From positions 3,348,322 through 3,412,321 of the forward strand of contig JAQNBH010000011.1 in the NCBI GenBank assembly GCA_028752905.1: a DNA stretch of 64,000 bases, read 5' to 3'. The translations under genes were made by a program, and so were the position numbers. Of this stretch, positions 1-9,955 are shown piece after piece. Under the pieces are notes generated by a model. It saw nothing but the letters and a program-made list of their open reading frames with translations. It did no database searches and had not been told where the DNA came from. The number at the start of each line of letters is the position of its first letter. Position 1 is the stretch's first letter. Origin of the DNA: Cladorhizidae sp. MBARI D1340-BT2. Lineage: Eukaryota; Porifera; Demospongiae; Poecilosclerida; Cladorhizidae.

Positions 1-330
1 GTTGGTACTTATATTGTTGTACACGTGTGAGCAGCTCTTCAGGGGGAAAACCAACAATCGCTAATCCACAGTCTAAACAATTCCAATTCCAGTGCCTTTA
101 CAATGTTACCCGGTTATATGGTTGCATTTATGTAAGTTGTATCTGTGCTGCCACTCTCTGTGCCAAGGGTGCAGTCGACACCACTGGGATTGACACACAC
201 AGTTGGACAAGATTTCGCACATCTTTCAAAACTGCTTCCCATAATATATGCCATTCTTTGGCTCCATTGGCCCAAGACTTTGCACAACTTGTGTCTCAAA
301 GTGGAGAGTGGATATGCACTTTGTATTAAA
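1..330. repeat. Dispersed repeat copy (pairs with 40,990-41,190)
   Basis: About 200 bases here recur in the same orientation at 40,990-41,190. Shared landmarks are a 'gctgccactctc' block, 'aagggtgcagt' and 'gactttgcacaact'. The overlapping short reading frames are not conserved between the copies, so I read this as non-coding repeat. Confidence 0.6.
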
Positions 331-339
331 TTTAAGGCT

Positions 340-590
340 ATACGTGTCTGTGTTAGTATGTGTGTATTGTGTCTCTACATCTTCCTGAACCCTCACTATG
401 CTTGATGAATTCTGGAGCAGTCTAAACAGATACCTTATGATCATGTAATTATTATGAAGTTCACAAGCTCTTAGAAGATATTTTTAAGAGGTTATCAGTC
501 GACCTGGCACAAAAATCATCATCCTTAAGGTTTTCATTGGTAGTCAATAATATACCAGACATTCACAATTTTATCACCAGTCATGTATTT
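340..590 (+). repeat. Dispersed repeat R3 end module
   Basis: The block from 'ctacatcttcctgaaccctcac' through 'ggttttcattggtagtca' to 'cacaattttatc' recurs in plus orientation at 37,420-37,640 and 38,750-39,010. It recurs in minus orientation at 30,470-30,690 and 32,080-32,340. No coding potential is conserved, and a non-autonomous transposon or LTR piece is plausible. Confidence 0.65.
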
Positions 591-599
591 GAGTCCGGA

Positions 600-870
600 C
601 TGAATTATGGCTAAAATTCAAGCCTCCTTGTTTGGCATCTGTCAAATTACACACAAGAGAGAAACGGAGTCTGAAGATGTCCAGAATAATCTGGACACAA
701 ACCTGAATAATCTGAACATATGCATGACATGTCATGATCCACCACATAATTATGATGTCAACATTGAACCCCCAAATTTTTGGTGATGTCTCTTCCCCTG
801 AAATAGTGAGTCATTAAACCATCATATGTATTGTCAGACTCTGTTGTCACTCTAGAGAAGTGAAAATGTC
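600..870 (+). repeat. Dispersed repeat (pairs with 41,640-41,810)
   Basis: The segments starting 'cacaagagagaaacggagtc' and containing 'cattgaacccccaaattttt' and 'ctcttcccctgaaatag' are shared with 41,640-41,810 in the same orientation. Function unknown. Confidence 0.6.
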
Positions 871-941
871 GAATTTGGAATGTCATCAAATTTTCCCTTG
901 GGGTAACCTGAGCATGGAATGATTATTTCCAGTAATTCTAA

Positions 942-1121
942 ACCTGTCTCCCCCACCTGTCAGCAATTTTTAGCTGTCTTCCCCTCCTGTCAGCAATTCT
1001 AAGCTGTCTTCCCCACCTGTCAGCAATTCTAAGCCATCTTCCCCTCCTGTCAGCAATTCTAAGCTGTCTTCCCCTACTGTCAGCAATTCTAAGCCATCTT
1101 CCCCTCCTGTCAGCAATTCTT
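942..1121. repeat. 30-bp minisatellite, six units
   Basis: Six head-to-tail units of about 30 bp built around 'cctgtcagcaattcta' plus a C/T-rich half. Units differ at a few positions. The minus-strand frame through it is a by-product of the unit length being divisible by three. Confidence 0.85.
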
Positions 1122-1129
1122 GGATGCAT

Positions 1130-2400
1130 CCTGTACCCACTGTATCAAAAGAGCACTCTGCACACCTGGTCCAAATAGAAGAGGGCCTGGGGGAGATCGC
1201 ATGAAATGAAAGGAAGTTGGGTTTATCTGGAATGCCTTTTTAAAATGACCGACAACATGAGCCTGGTTTCCCCCTAACCACGGTTAGAATACCTCAGTGA
1301 AGGCAAGTATCAAACTGAGGGGATTGCTGTACTTCTAATAGTTCAGTTAGGGACTTCCATCTAAACAATATAAACAATAGCCCTGAACTTTAACCTACAA
1401 TAAAGTAACTTCTCTATCAACAGTGCAGGCTTTGTGTGCAGACTAGCACACAAGAGAAGGTTCAGAGGTCACTGTGCTAAGAGAAAGGGCACCTAAATGG
1501 AATTTATGATACGTAAACTTGACATTAAACACTAGCGCAGACTTACCTCTCCAGAGCAGCGTTTTCAACAAACTTTTTCCTCCACCTTGTGCGCGAGCTC
1601 TCATTACGTAATGCGTACAACAACGGAGCCAACTGGACTTAGGAACTGCTTTATTGAACAGGTATTACGGTGTGTGATTGAGTAGCACAGCTCAGGAGGA
1701 AAGGGTTTATAACAGGACTTTGGTATGTCGGTTTAGTCTTAAATTGCAGGAGCTTCACTATCATACCAACATCTCATTGATAATTTTTTAAAGCTAAATC
1801 TTGTTTTCGCAAATCAGTCACATAATATGATGTAAGTGTATAGTATAATTCCCTTCTATAAATAGCTTATGATGTAAGTGAATTCCCTTCTACAAATAGC
1901 TTACATGGGACAGCATTTCTACACACCACAAGTTTCCTTTCTACAAAGGTTTGTGTGCACTGCTGGCTTCAGAAACTCTACCTCAGCCAACAACAACAAC
2001 AACAAAAATCCCAGGGGGAGCGTATGAGTGCCCCTAATGGTGTGTGTGTGCGTGTGTTGCGAGTCTCCCATCCAGATTCCTCCATTTCCCTCCCTCCCCT
2101 TAGACAATTTTCCAACCCTGATGTACAGCGGGGTCACAGTGCTGCCTAATGGGAACAGAGAGAGAGCAGGCCAGCTTCCTACTGCTATTGTAGACCTTCC
2201 TTGTTGCTATAAGTGATCCAATGAGAAACTCCTTAATTAAGGTCCGGGTATTTACAGATCACTCATGAATACATTCAAAAGGATAGTTAAAGTTGATGAC
2301 TCTTCTGTGAGCATGCTCAACAACGTGTTTCCTTCCTCCCATAGCCATCTCTCTGGCAGCTGACAGTGGCGACACACAGCTCACTTGGTTGAAGACACTT
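1130..2400. other. No gene recognised
   Basis: I see no supported gene. At 1,810-1,915 a roughly 50-bp stretch ('gatgtaagtg...cccttcta.aaatagctta') is duplicated with divergence. At 1,990-2,060 there are short CAA and TG simple repeats. In the frame of the first GPX exon, codons run open just upstream of 2,461 but meet a TAG at 2,422-2,424, so any N-terminal extension is unproven. Confidence 0.5.
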
Positions 2401-2460
2401 GAGAAGGCTGGCATAGAGATATAGCCTGAGGCCGATGCTATTGATGACATCATCAAGAAT

Positions 2461-3223
2461 GCAACGTCTATCTTTGAATTTGAAGTCATGATGGCAACGA
2501 TGTTGACCTGAGGAGATATGCGTATGTTTGTGTGGTGTGAAGCTTGCAATGTTGAAGAGCGCTCGTGTTTGATTCCCATGTGCTGTGTGTTTAGGGGTCA
2601 TGTGACCCTCATTGTGAACGTAGCGTCACAATGAGGGTTGGCGGCTAAAAACTACATGCAGCTTGTGGAGCTGCACAGAGCCTATGCCGAGTCCCACGGT
2701 CTGAGTATTGACCTTCCCATGCAACCAGTTTGCAAAACAAGTTGGCCTCTTGAGTGCTCAACTTCTTTCTTCCATCCTCTCTCCCACCCCACCCTCCTCT
2801 CTCCTTCCTCTCTCCTTCCTCTTTCCTTCCTCTCTTCCTTCTTTCTTCCTTCCCTTTTTCTCTCCTTCACTTTCGTTTTCCACTTCTTTTTTAAGATTAC
2901 CAAATCTCTGTTCCTTCTTCTGCCTTCTTCACTTTGTTCTCTTCTCCTCTTCCTCTCTCCATTTGTCATGCCCTCTGCCATCTTTTCTTCCTGCCTTCGC
3001 ATTCCCTCTCCACTCCTGTTCCCCTTTCTTTGGCATATCCACTTATTTCTAGGAACCAGGAACCCCAGAGGAGATCAAGGCGTACGCAGCTTCATATTGC
3101 GCCGAGTTTGACATGTTTGGTAAGGTGGAGCTAAATGGAGCCAGAGCACTGCCTCTCTACAAGTTCCTCAAGTCTCGTCTACGGGGAAGCCTGGGAAACT
3201 TCGACAAGTGGAATTATGCAAAG
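2461..3223 (+). CDS. GPX4: GPX4-type selenocysteine glutathione peroxidase, partial, three exons
   Basis: Glutathione peroxidases reduce hydrogen and lipid hydroperoxides with glutathione. Exon a (about 2,461-2,521, donor GTATGT) gives ATSIFEFEV and then, after a frame change, DGNDVDLRRYA. Exon b (2,595-2,741, acceptor TTTAG) gives GHVTLIVNVASQ, an in-frame TGA, then GLAAKNYMQLVELHRAYAES and, after a second frame change near 2,707, TFPCNQFAKQ. Exon c (3,048-3,223, acceptor TTCTAG, donor GTAACA) gives EPGTPEEIKAYAASY, FDMFGKVELNGARALPLYKF and LGNFDKWNYAK. Family motifs NVASQU-G, FPCNQF and W-N are present. The oligomerisation loop is absent, as in monomeric PHGPx/GPX4. Phases agree across both introns. 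The final exon, the SECIS element and a certain start codon were not found. The two frame changes mean either a pseudogene or assembly indels. Confidence 0.85.
2632..2634 (+). other. Putative selenocysteine codon (TGA)
   Basis: TGA follows NVASQ and precedes GL in the frame of exon b. This is the catalytic position that is Sec (or Cys) in GPX proteins. Reading through it needs a SECIS element in the 3' UTR, which I could not locate. Confidence 0.75.
2742..3047 (+). repeat. GPX intron filled by a pyrimidine-rich tract
   Basis: Between donor GTTGGC and acceptor TTCTAG the plus strand is almost entirely C and T (ctttcctctc-type runs). Long overlapping frames on both strands are low-complexity shadows, not proteins. 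The tract could act as an extended polypyrimidine tract. Confidence 0.75.
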
Positions 3224-3246
3224 GTAACAATTATTGTTCTAGGCAT

Positions 3247-3425
3247 CGCACTGAGCATGCTCAGTCATTATTCCTCACTGAGCATGCCCAGTTAGAAATA
3301 AGAATCACTCACTGAGCATGCCCAATCAATATCTCTCACTGAGCATGGCCAGCCAGTAGTCCTTACTGAGCGTACCCAGTTATTATCCCTCAGTGAGCAC
3401 GCCCTGTCAGTAGCCTTCACTGAGC
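3247..3425 (+). repeat. Roughly 28-bp minisatellite with GAGCATGCCC core, inside GPX intron
   Basis: Six to seven imperfect units 'cactGAGCATGCCCagt...' begin about 25 bases after the exon c donor. Three cores (3,253-3,262, 3,280-3,289, 3,314-3,323) match the p53-family half-site pattern RRRCWWGYYY. Later units have lost it. Confidence 0.75.
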
Positions 3426-3983
3426 TAACCTTCTTCCCACTGTATTGGACCCATGAACTGTTTGAGTCCGCAATGTGCCGTTGACTTGCACCTCATTAAA
3501 AGTATCTTACTGACATAAAACCTCTCACTAATGCGATGTCAGTATTTGTAGATGTTCGCTAACATAAAACTATCACAAATGTCAGTATTTTGTAACCAAG
3601 ATACAAACTTGGCACTATTATTACATACCCTGTGCCATATGTGCTCAAACGAGGGTCAACAAGCCACGGTCAACAAGCCGGGGTCAAGAGCTCAAGTTGT
3701 TAGTTAGCATGCACACACTGACAGGTGATTGGTCTAGACAACAGAAGGGAGAACTTAAAATGAACTAGGAACTTTTGCATCAGGTAAGTTTTTATCTTTG
3801 GGGTGGGAAAAGAATTAAAAATAATTGTTTGGCCTTCAGTCTGTTTACAACAGCTGAAAAGTCATTAACCCCCTCCCATCCAGGGGACCAGATTTGTAAA
3901 ACTTCTGTAGATAACCATCTACTTCAGGTAAGGTAGGGTTTGTAATCATACTGAGCCAGCACAAACAGGCTATCAAATATATA
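3426..3983. other. No gene recognised
   Basis: If the GPX gene is intact, its last exon should lie downstream of 3,223. I looked for the conserved tail (F-L-[IV]-D then R-Y) and found none here. A short duplication 'ggtcaacaagcc' occurs at 3,650-3,690. Confidence 0.4.
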
Positions 3984-4104
3984 TTTTTTTTTTGGTCGGA
4001 GACATGTCGTCAGAGCTCTTCCCCACTGAGCCACGTGCACCCAGATGGCCTCAGACATTTCATCGGAGCTCTTCCCGATGAGCTACGCGCTCCCAGATGG
4101 CCCG
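3984..4104 (-). mobile_element. tRNA-derived SINE-like element, two head units and A-tail
   Basis: Read on the minus strand, two tandem units of about 50 bp start 'gccatctggg' and carry a tRNA A-box-like stretch (TAGCTCATCGG, TGGCTCAGTGGGG). The second unit ends in 'gaccaaaaaaaaa'. The A-box plus A-tail arrangement fits a tRNA-derived SINE. No clear B box is seen, so it is truncated or divergent. It is not a functional tRNA, because no cloverleaf closes. Confidence 0.45.
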
Positions 4105-4629
4105 GATGGCAAGTAAGTCGATCTGCTGTTCTCGGAATGCATTATGGTTAAAGCATACCACCTGGGCATGACAATAGGGTAATTCAACAGAAATACATGG
4201 GAAGTTGGTGTGTCCTTGCTTTGGCATCATAGAATGAAAACTCCACTTTGAACTAGCTAAGGGACCCGTAGCATTGTCAGGATATTTGCCGATCATTAAA
4301 AATCGATATTTATTCTGGCATAGATTTTCATATAATCATATGAACTAGTAATTCCATAGCAGCACTCACTGATGTTGGGTTCCTCCAGGTAACCCACCAA
4401 CAGCAACTAAATAAACATCAATGCATGAAATTGAGCTGGTAATAGATGGCAAGTTTTCTTTGTTGAGTGGATATAATATTATCTGCTATCCTCGATAGTC
4501 TATAAAAAATTGCTATATCAACCATCGGTCATCAAGAGTGAATAAAAATGGCAAATTATCACAACTGCTACTTTAGGTGATGTGGCTTCCTGTAACTTTG
4601 GAGTCCAGTGTCGGCCAACCTGTTACTAT
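4105..4629. other. No gene recognised
   Basis: AT-rich sequence without recognisable coding or repeat structure. Confidence 0.4.
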
Positions 4630-4835
4630 CGGGAGGTTTTTGTTAATCCTCTCACTGCCAAATGGTTGATAAGTTTTGTTAATCCTCTCACTGCTATAAG
4701 CACCAAATGTTGTTGATAGGTTTTGTTAATCCTCTCACTGCTATAAGCACCAAATGGTTGATAGGTTTTGTTAATCCTCTCACTGCTATAAGTACCAAAT
4801 GGTTGATAGGTTTTGTTAATCCTCTCACTGCCATG
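4630..4835. repeat. 45-bp minisatellite, four to five units
   Basis: Units of 45 bp of the form 'ggttttgttaatcctctcac...caaatggttgata' stand head to tail, with a shorter first and last unit. The minus frame across it is a consequence of unit length. Confidence 0.85.
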
Positions 4836-5829
4836 TGGTGGAGCGGTTTTCAAAAATATGTTTAAAAAAGCGCACAATTTGTTTATGGCAATTTTTTTTA
4901 ATATCATGTGTTATTGCTCTATCCCTGGACCCCTTGACCAAATATTTACTGAGGAAAAACGATGATATGCTGTCTTGATGATCATTGCAATGGACAAGAG
5001 ACTAACTTTGGATTGATGTCATTGCTGAAGTCACCAGAATGATATGGATGATATGGCCTTCCTGAGGAAGAGGAAGAGGGTGAAGGCATCTATACTTACC
5101 TAGGGACGTCGACTGCTGCTCGTGGGGCCACCGAATCAATGGCCACTTCACAGTTTTCTTGCACAGATGGAGACTGTGAAGACCTGCCATCTGGTAGTCA
5201 GACTTAGATGAAGAGATGGATCAAGAAAGCTTCTTAACTTTCTGAAGGTGTCTAGCTGTTGTATTAGTCAGTAATTTCCCAAACAGCTGGGTGGTTCATG
5301 TAGGTACAAATGTATTGTATTTGAATTTGTTGAATTCAAATTCAAATTTTGTGTAATCTAGTGTCATAAATCTAGATAGAGCCCAGGCATACCTTTATGA
5401 TATTTTTAATGAAATTTGTCATACCTGACTCATGTTGAAATCATATTGTTTGATGGACTTGATAGACAATGAGGCTTCATTGCAATGTGATGCACCTCCC
5501 ACTCCATTCCTGACCAACCCTCAGCAGTTGCCCTCGCTCTTTCCCCCTCTTTTCCAGTATCTAGGAGGAGGAGTACACGCATGTGTGTGCATACAAGATA
5601 GCGAGGTGTAGTGTAGTGGCTGGTGACATTGTTCCGCAGTTGCCTTCCACATGCTACTGTCTCCTCTACCTTTTCTGTTCCCTCAGTGATGTTGCCTTTA
5701 CTACCCCTAGTAAATGCACATGTAAAATAGATAGTCATGCTCGAAGGGTTAGCTCTTCCATCCCTCAGGGAACTGGCATTGCTATGTCTAGCAGTCCAGT
5801 TGTCTCTTCATCAAGCACTTATGGCCACT
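4836..5829. other. No certain gene; possible 5' part of the piggyBac fragment
   Basis: The stretch around 5,150-5,250 can be read on the plus strand as an acidic peptide (DGDCEDLPSGSQT, then DEEMDQESFLTF after a stop). That is compatible with the acidic N-terminal region of piggyBac-type transposases, but it is too short and broken to claim. Confidence 0.25.
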
Positions 5830-6345
5830 CCAGTCGGAAACAAGAAGAAGGAACCGGCAAACCAAGCATTATACATATTTACCTCTCCTCAGGTCACACA
5901 CACATCAACTTCCTCTCGGCTCTTTTGTCGATATTTTGCAGATGGTGTGTTGATTTATTGGCTTACAAAAATGAACACGACTGCAGCACAGCATCGGACT
6001 GCCCGACATGCTCATCCATGGATGAATGTTAACATTGTAGAGGTGAAGGCCTTTATTAGAATGCATCAAATTTTCTTATTGAGCTCTATTGGTCAACTAT
6101 GGATGTTCATCTGCAAAGCTCTGAGATCGCCAGCTTTGTGCTCAAAATCTGATTTCTGACAATTTTTGTTTGCCTGCCTGACAGCAATTTGTAATCCGTT
6201 CTCGACTGATAGGATTGCCTTGACTAGGTTTGTCCCTTACTCGATCTGGTGGCCTCCAAGTATAAGTTGGAGTACAATCTCCATGCCATCAATAAGGCCA
6301 GGTCCCCTTTCAAAGATGGGCGCGCCTTCAAAAACACAGGTCTGC
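5830..6345 (+). pseudogene. PiggyBac-like transposase, N-terminal/middle fragment
   Basis: PiggyBac transposases (DDE_Tnp_1_7) cut and paste DNA at TTAA. The frame at about 5,840-6,110 includes FCRYFADGVLIYWLTKMN and then WMNVNIVEVKAFI. This resembles the family's segment ending in T-V-E-E-[ML]-K-A-F. A second stretch at 6,229-6,340 reads PLLDLVASKYKLEYNL and then PFKDGRAFKNT, resembling the family's L-L-D-L and P-F-K-G-R blocks. Frameshifts and stops separate the two, so it is a remnant. The C-terminal part of a similar transposase lies just downstream on the opposite strand. Confidence 0.5.
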
Positions 6346-6349
6346 TAAG

Positions 6350-6700
6350 TGGAGTTTGTTTTTGGCAGACTCGATGATTGGCTATGGTGAATGGCTCTGT
6401 CGAGAACATAGCTGTTCACAAACAACCTTCAAGCTAACACCTTATTCCACCACTTGGTGCTCCATCTGTGTTGTAATATTGTTTTACCTGGTCTCCTCGG
6501 CCCACTCCACGGACATATGCCTGGTAATCTAGCAGGGATGGAGGAGGAGTAGCAATATCTACTCTTGTGCCATCCAATTTCTTCCTCTTCACTGTTGCAG
6601 GTGGCTCGGCTGAGTGGGAAGTAGAGAGGAAATAGGTGCTCCTCTCATCCCCCCAAACCGACCAAGAGAGGACCCTATCAATGGTAGTCATAGTGACCAC
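6350..6700 (-). pseudogene. PiggyBac-like transposase, C-terminal fragment (opposite strand)
   Basis: On the minus strand the frame reads ERSTYFLSTSHS, TVKRKKLDGTRVDIATPPP, then LLDYQAYVRGVGRGDQVKQY. This matches the family's D-Y-x-x-x-M-x-G-V-D-R-A-D-Q region, with G in place of the motif Asp. It decays past 6,434. A related piece lies at 33,590-33,690. The fragment converges tail to tail with the plus-strand piece at 5,830-6,345, so the locus is inverted internally or built from two insertions. Confidence 0.65.
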
Positions 6701-7080
6701 GATTCCTCATGGATGGCATGAGAAGTTCTTTGGGAAAAAAGTGCCTATTGAGCCTTACTGTCAACAGGCATCCAATCCGGTTATACTGTTTGAGATTCAA
6801 CATTGGGCTGCTGTAAAACTTATCCCTACCCAGCTGGTGACCGCTGAACTCTAGTTCTTCCATTAACTCCAACACAACCTAGAACAAGATCCCACATCAA
6901 CGATGGTCTGAGTACCTACATGGGACCCACCCACTTCCCAGTGTGGATCACAAGTTGTCTACATAACCAATCATCGCAGAGGGTCGATTCATGTGATGAA
7001 TATCGTAGTTCTCTATTTACCCACCAAATTCGAAGATTTTATATGCTGGCTCTGCAAAAAATTACCTAACATGTACTAGC
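6690..7080 (+). repeat. Dispersed repeat R1 (inverted relative to 25,960-26,730)
   Basis: Sequence from 'gattcctcatggatggcatg' through 'tgtggatcacaagttgtc' to 'tctatttacccaccaa' is present as reverse complement at 26,430-26,730 and in part at 38,080-38,200. Conserved short frames (IPHGWHEKFFGK) in two copies suggest that R1 derives from a protein-coding transposon, possibly the same piggyBac family. Confidence 0.6.
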
Positions 7081-7366
7081 ATGAAAATCAAACAACACTA
7101 ACCTTGGTTTCTTAGTAACCCATTTAGTTATGCAATGTGTATATTTATCCCTTTATCCCCTAAATGTAATTTTGCTATCATGAAATAGCTTGCTTTTTAA
7201 ATGGTATGCTTTATGACCATTATCAAGCAGGTATACAGTCTAACCTTCATTTCCCCAAAGCATGTGGTTTTAGTATTTAAAAATTAATACCTCTCCCAAA
7301 ACATTTATGAATTCTACATTTCAATAACCTTCTCAATAGTCAACTTGAAATTGTATACTCTCGACG

Positions 7367-7393
7367 TTTCGTCTAGATACTAGCTTTCATCAG
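7367..7393 (-). ncRNA. Hammerhead-ribozyme-like core motif
   Basis: On the minus strand CTGATGA is followed after about 16 nt by CGAAACGTC. That is the order of the hammerhead core (CUGAUGA, stem II, GAAA, then a UH cleavage context). The spacer GCTAG...CTAGAC can form an imperfect stem II. Stems I and III are not established. A related copy sits at 58,635-58,663. Such motifs are known in Penelope-like and other retroelements. Confidence 0.25.
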
Positions 7394-7962
7394 ATACTGC
7401 TGTATCATAATTATATCATTCTGTAGCTCTATGCTTTAAACATATTCATTTGAAAGGTCATATATGTAGTACACCGGTATGTGAGACCCACTTTTATGTC
7501 TGACTGACTTGACTCTCCTGTGTTGTTTATTTTCCAAGTTAAACTTCAGTGGTTTTATCCGTTATATCTAAGAATGGATGTTGTAATTTGTCTCCCATTT
7601 TGGGTAGGATTTTTTGTGTGTGTGTGACTTGAGTATGGTAGGGTTGACTGTATACTTATTTGAAAATGGTTATAGAGCATACTGTTACAAAGCCTATAAA
7701 ATATGCTATTTTATGATATTAAAATTACATAAAGGGCATAAAGGACAACAAAGTTATACACATTTCAAATTTCGCATTTTGAATGGTGATGGCTCTCCAT
7801 CACTGACATTTTTTTTTTATGAATGTTTTTCACATTATTTTTTTCACATTATTTTTTTTAGTAAATTTAGTGAAGGAAGAATTTAGTGAAGGAAGAGCAA
7901 TGAAGAAAGGACCAGCAACCATACATCAGACGATGAGTTGATGGACAACATAACAAGTTTTG

Positions 7963-7975
7963 GTTGCTTAGCAAC
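7963..7975. promoter_or_regulatory. Palindrome GTTGCTTAGCAAC (RFX X-box-like)
   Basis: A 13-bp palindrome close to the RFX X-box half-sites GTTGC/GCAAC. A partial copy (GTTGCTTAGCAAAC) occurs near 8,268. No gene is assigned nearby, so regulation is speculative. Confidence 0.15.
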
Positions 7976-9429
7976 AAAACACATTTTTGTAAATCCATAT
8001 ATATAAGTTTTAAAAAAATTAGCTGGTCGAATTTGGCTGTAGAACTGTTCAAAAATATATCGATCATGAAGGTGTTAGCGTATGCACTGAAGAACAATTT
8101 CAAACTACATAGCTATGAATATCATTATAAGTAGTTGGGATGGCTTTGGGCACTTTGACATGGCATTTAGCTTTGTTGGCCAGTCAACAGATGATAATGC
8201 CTATACGTATACGTATATGGTCGTACGTATATGGTCGTATATGGTCAAGTTGAGAATTATGAGTAATTCTAGTTGCTTAGCAAACAACCACATGATATGA
8301 ATATCGTTATAAAATGTGCGAAGATTATTAAAAAAAGTTGCACCTGCCATTTACATATCATATATACTCGGGTTCAAACTTTGCTAGAACTATGTCTAAG
8401 TGTTTCTTCAAATTGGAGATGTGGCTGCGAGTGATTCACTAATGTGGTGCTGCTCAGTGCTATTAGCCAACTCGAGGAAACACTTCAATCTGCTCCAACC
8501 TCCTAAGAAGGAGTGAGTGCTGTGCGCTCCAGTAAAGCTCCAGACATGGAAGATGAACAATACCCATGACGCACAGGACACCCACAAATTCCTTAATTTC
8601 CTCCACAATGGTACCGCGGACAAGCTTGGAGAGATGCTACTGTCAGTACGATTAGCATATCTATTCTCGATCACAAGCAAGTCCAACACATCCTCTTTAA
8701 ACAACACACTGAAAGAGTCACAGCAGATAAGTTTGCATCTCCACATGTGGTACATAAAGTGGGCTTCATGTCAACTTATAAGCAAATGCTCACTTTTAGT
8801 GCAGGAACCTCGAACTGGATCTAAAACCGTAATAAACCACCGACAAATGGGCGTAGAGAAATGGCTCCACCATGAACACAGCCCTGATGAACAGGAAAGG
8901 TTTCCTGTGCTTCAGACACGTCAGCGTCTGATGAACAAAGAAGGTTGATAAATCCTTTAGGAAATACAATTATCCTATCAATGCACTTTTAGAATTAAAT
9001 GCACATGCCTACCAGCAACAGAGCCATAGGAGATGGACCAGGTACCATGGCGGACCTTGACCATGTCCACGAAGAGCATTTTGCTCAGCTATTGACTTAC
9101 AAGGGTCAGAGTTTACCTGCTAGGAAATTATCGTCATTCTGTATCTGGCACCACATACAAATCCGTATACTCAATGATCGGCACTGTGGCATGCTTATAT
9201 TTTTAACATGACCCTAACAGATCCATAATATATTTTGTTTGCTTAATAACTTTTACACAGTGACACCATGTTCATACCTGATGCAAGCATGATAAATTTG
9301 TTACCCAGACAATGCCATTTTATTAATAAAAGAAACATTAAGAGAAATTATAGCTACAACATCAATAAATGTAAGCATGCTACACAAAAATAAACAAAGT
9401 CTCTCTCTTCCATCAGTATCATTCATGTA

Positions 9430-9800
9430 GATTAGAGAGTCGAACATTGTTCATGCAACAAATGACAGCGAGCAAACTTAACCCATACCTAGCTAAGTAT
9501 GCCCTGGTTTGTCCATTTGGTTGTTTTCTTCCATAGCCAATCATCTGAAATCTCTTTTTAAGAATTCCTTTCTCTCTGGCAAAAATTTGCTGTGTCTTTA
9601 TCTGTGTTCTAGTTTTGCCACATCTGATCTTCCCAACTGCCTGGATGAATCCACCAAGTTCAGTCTCCTCATTAGCAGTTAAATTAGTCCATAGTCCTAG
9701 CTTCTTGCCATGAATAACCTAGCCAAGATGTCTGTATTGTCATGCTCAACGACTGCATGGTGGACAGGTCAACCAACCTTAACTCTGCAGACATTCTTAT
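9430..9800 (-). pseudogene. Unrecognised coding fragment, possible HTH domain
   Basis: About 80 codons are open on the minus strand with no start codon: GKKLGLWTNLTANEETEL, then GGFIQAVGKIRCGKTRTQI, then KKRFQMIGYGRKQPNGQT. The L-T-x-x-E-E-x-E-L ... R-T-R pattern recalls the CENP-B/Psq-type DNA-binding half of pogo-like transposases. After a frame change, the upstream codons give VVEHDNTDILA. The fragment abuts the left inverted repeat of the 9.8-15.2 kb element, so that element may have inserted into or beside it. Confidence 0.35.
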
Positions 9801-9809
9801 AGTCTGGTG

Positions 9810-9955
9810 CCATTAGAGAAGTGCCTGGAATAAATTTGTATCAAGCTGGATTTTTGACTGCAAGTAGCTAAAGGTGTCCTTTATAACATATCAAAAGTCT
9901 AGAAAAATCCAAGGATATTTTTTTCCGCAATTTATATTTTTTGGAACACACCATT
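9810..9955. repeat. Left inverted terminal repeat
   Basis: Reverse-complement partner of 15,085-15,235. By eye roughly four bases in five match, with small indels. Confidence 0.7.

Larger units (their letters stand above)
7081..9425. other. No gene recognised
   Basis: Mostly AT-rich. Overlapping open frames on both strands at 8,410-8,950 have no recognisable domain, and I cannot choose between them. Short tandem 'tatatggtcgta' units occur at 8,205-8,245. Confidence 0.4.

Noticed and set aside
938..1129. 63-residue minus-strand repeat protein
   Set aside because: An artefact of a 30-bp minisatellite with no start context or flanking coding sequence.
2682..3134. Long frames on both strands in the C/T-rich tract
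   Set aside because: Low-complexity shadows inside the GPX intron. Only the beginning of the plus frame (to about 2,706) is real exon.
3990..4104. Functional tRNA gene on the minus strand
   Set aside because: Only A-box-like text is present. No B box, acceptor stem or anticodon arm can be folded.
8408..8948. Overlapping frames of 115 and 143 codons on opposite strands
   Set aside because: No domain, no splice or codon signal to favour either, and no second copy in the window.
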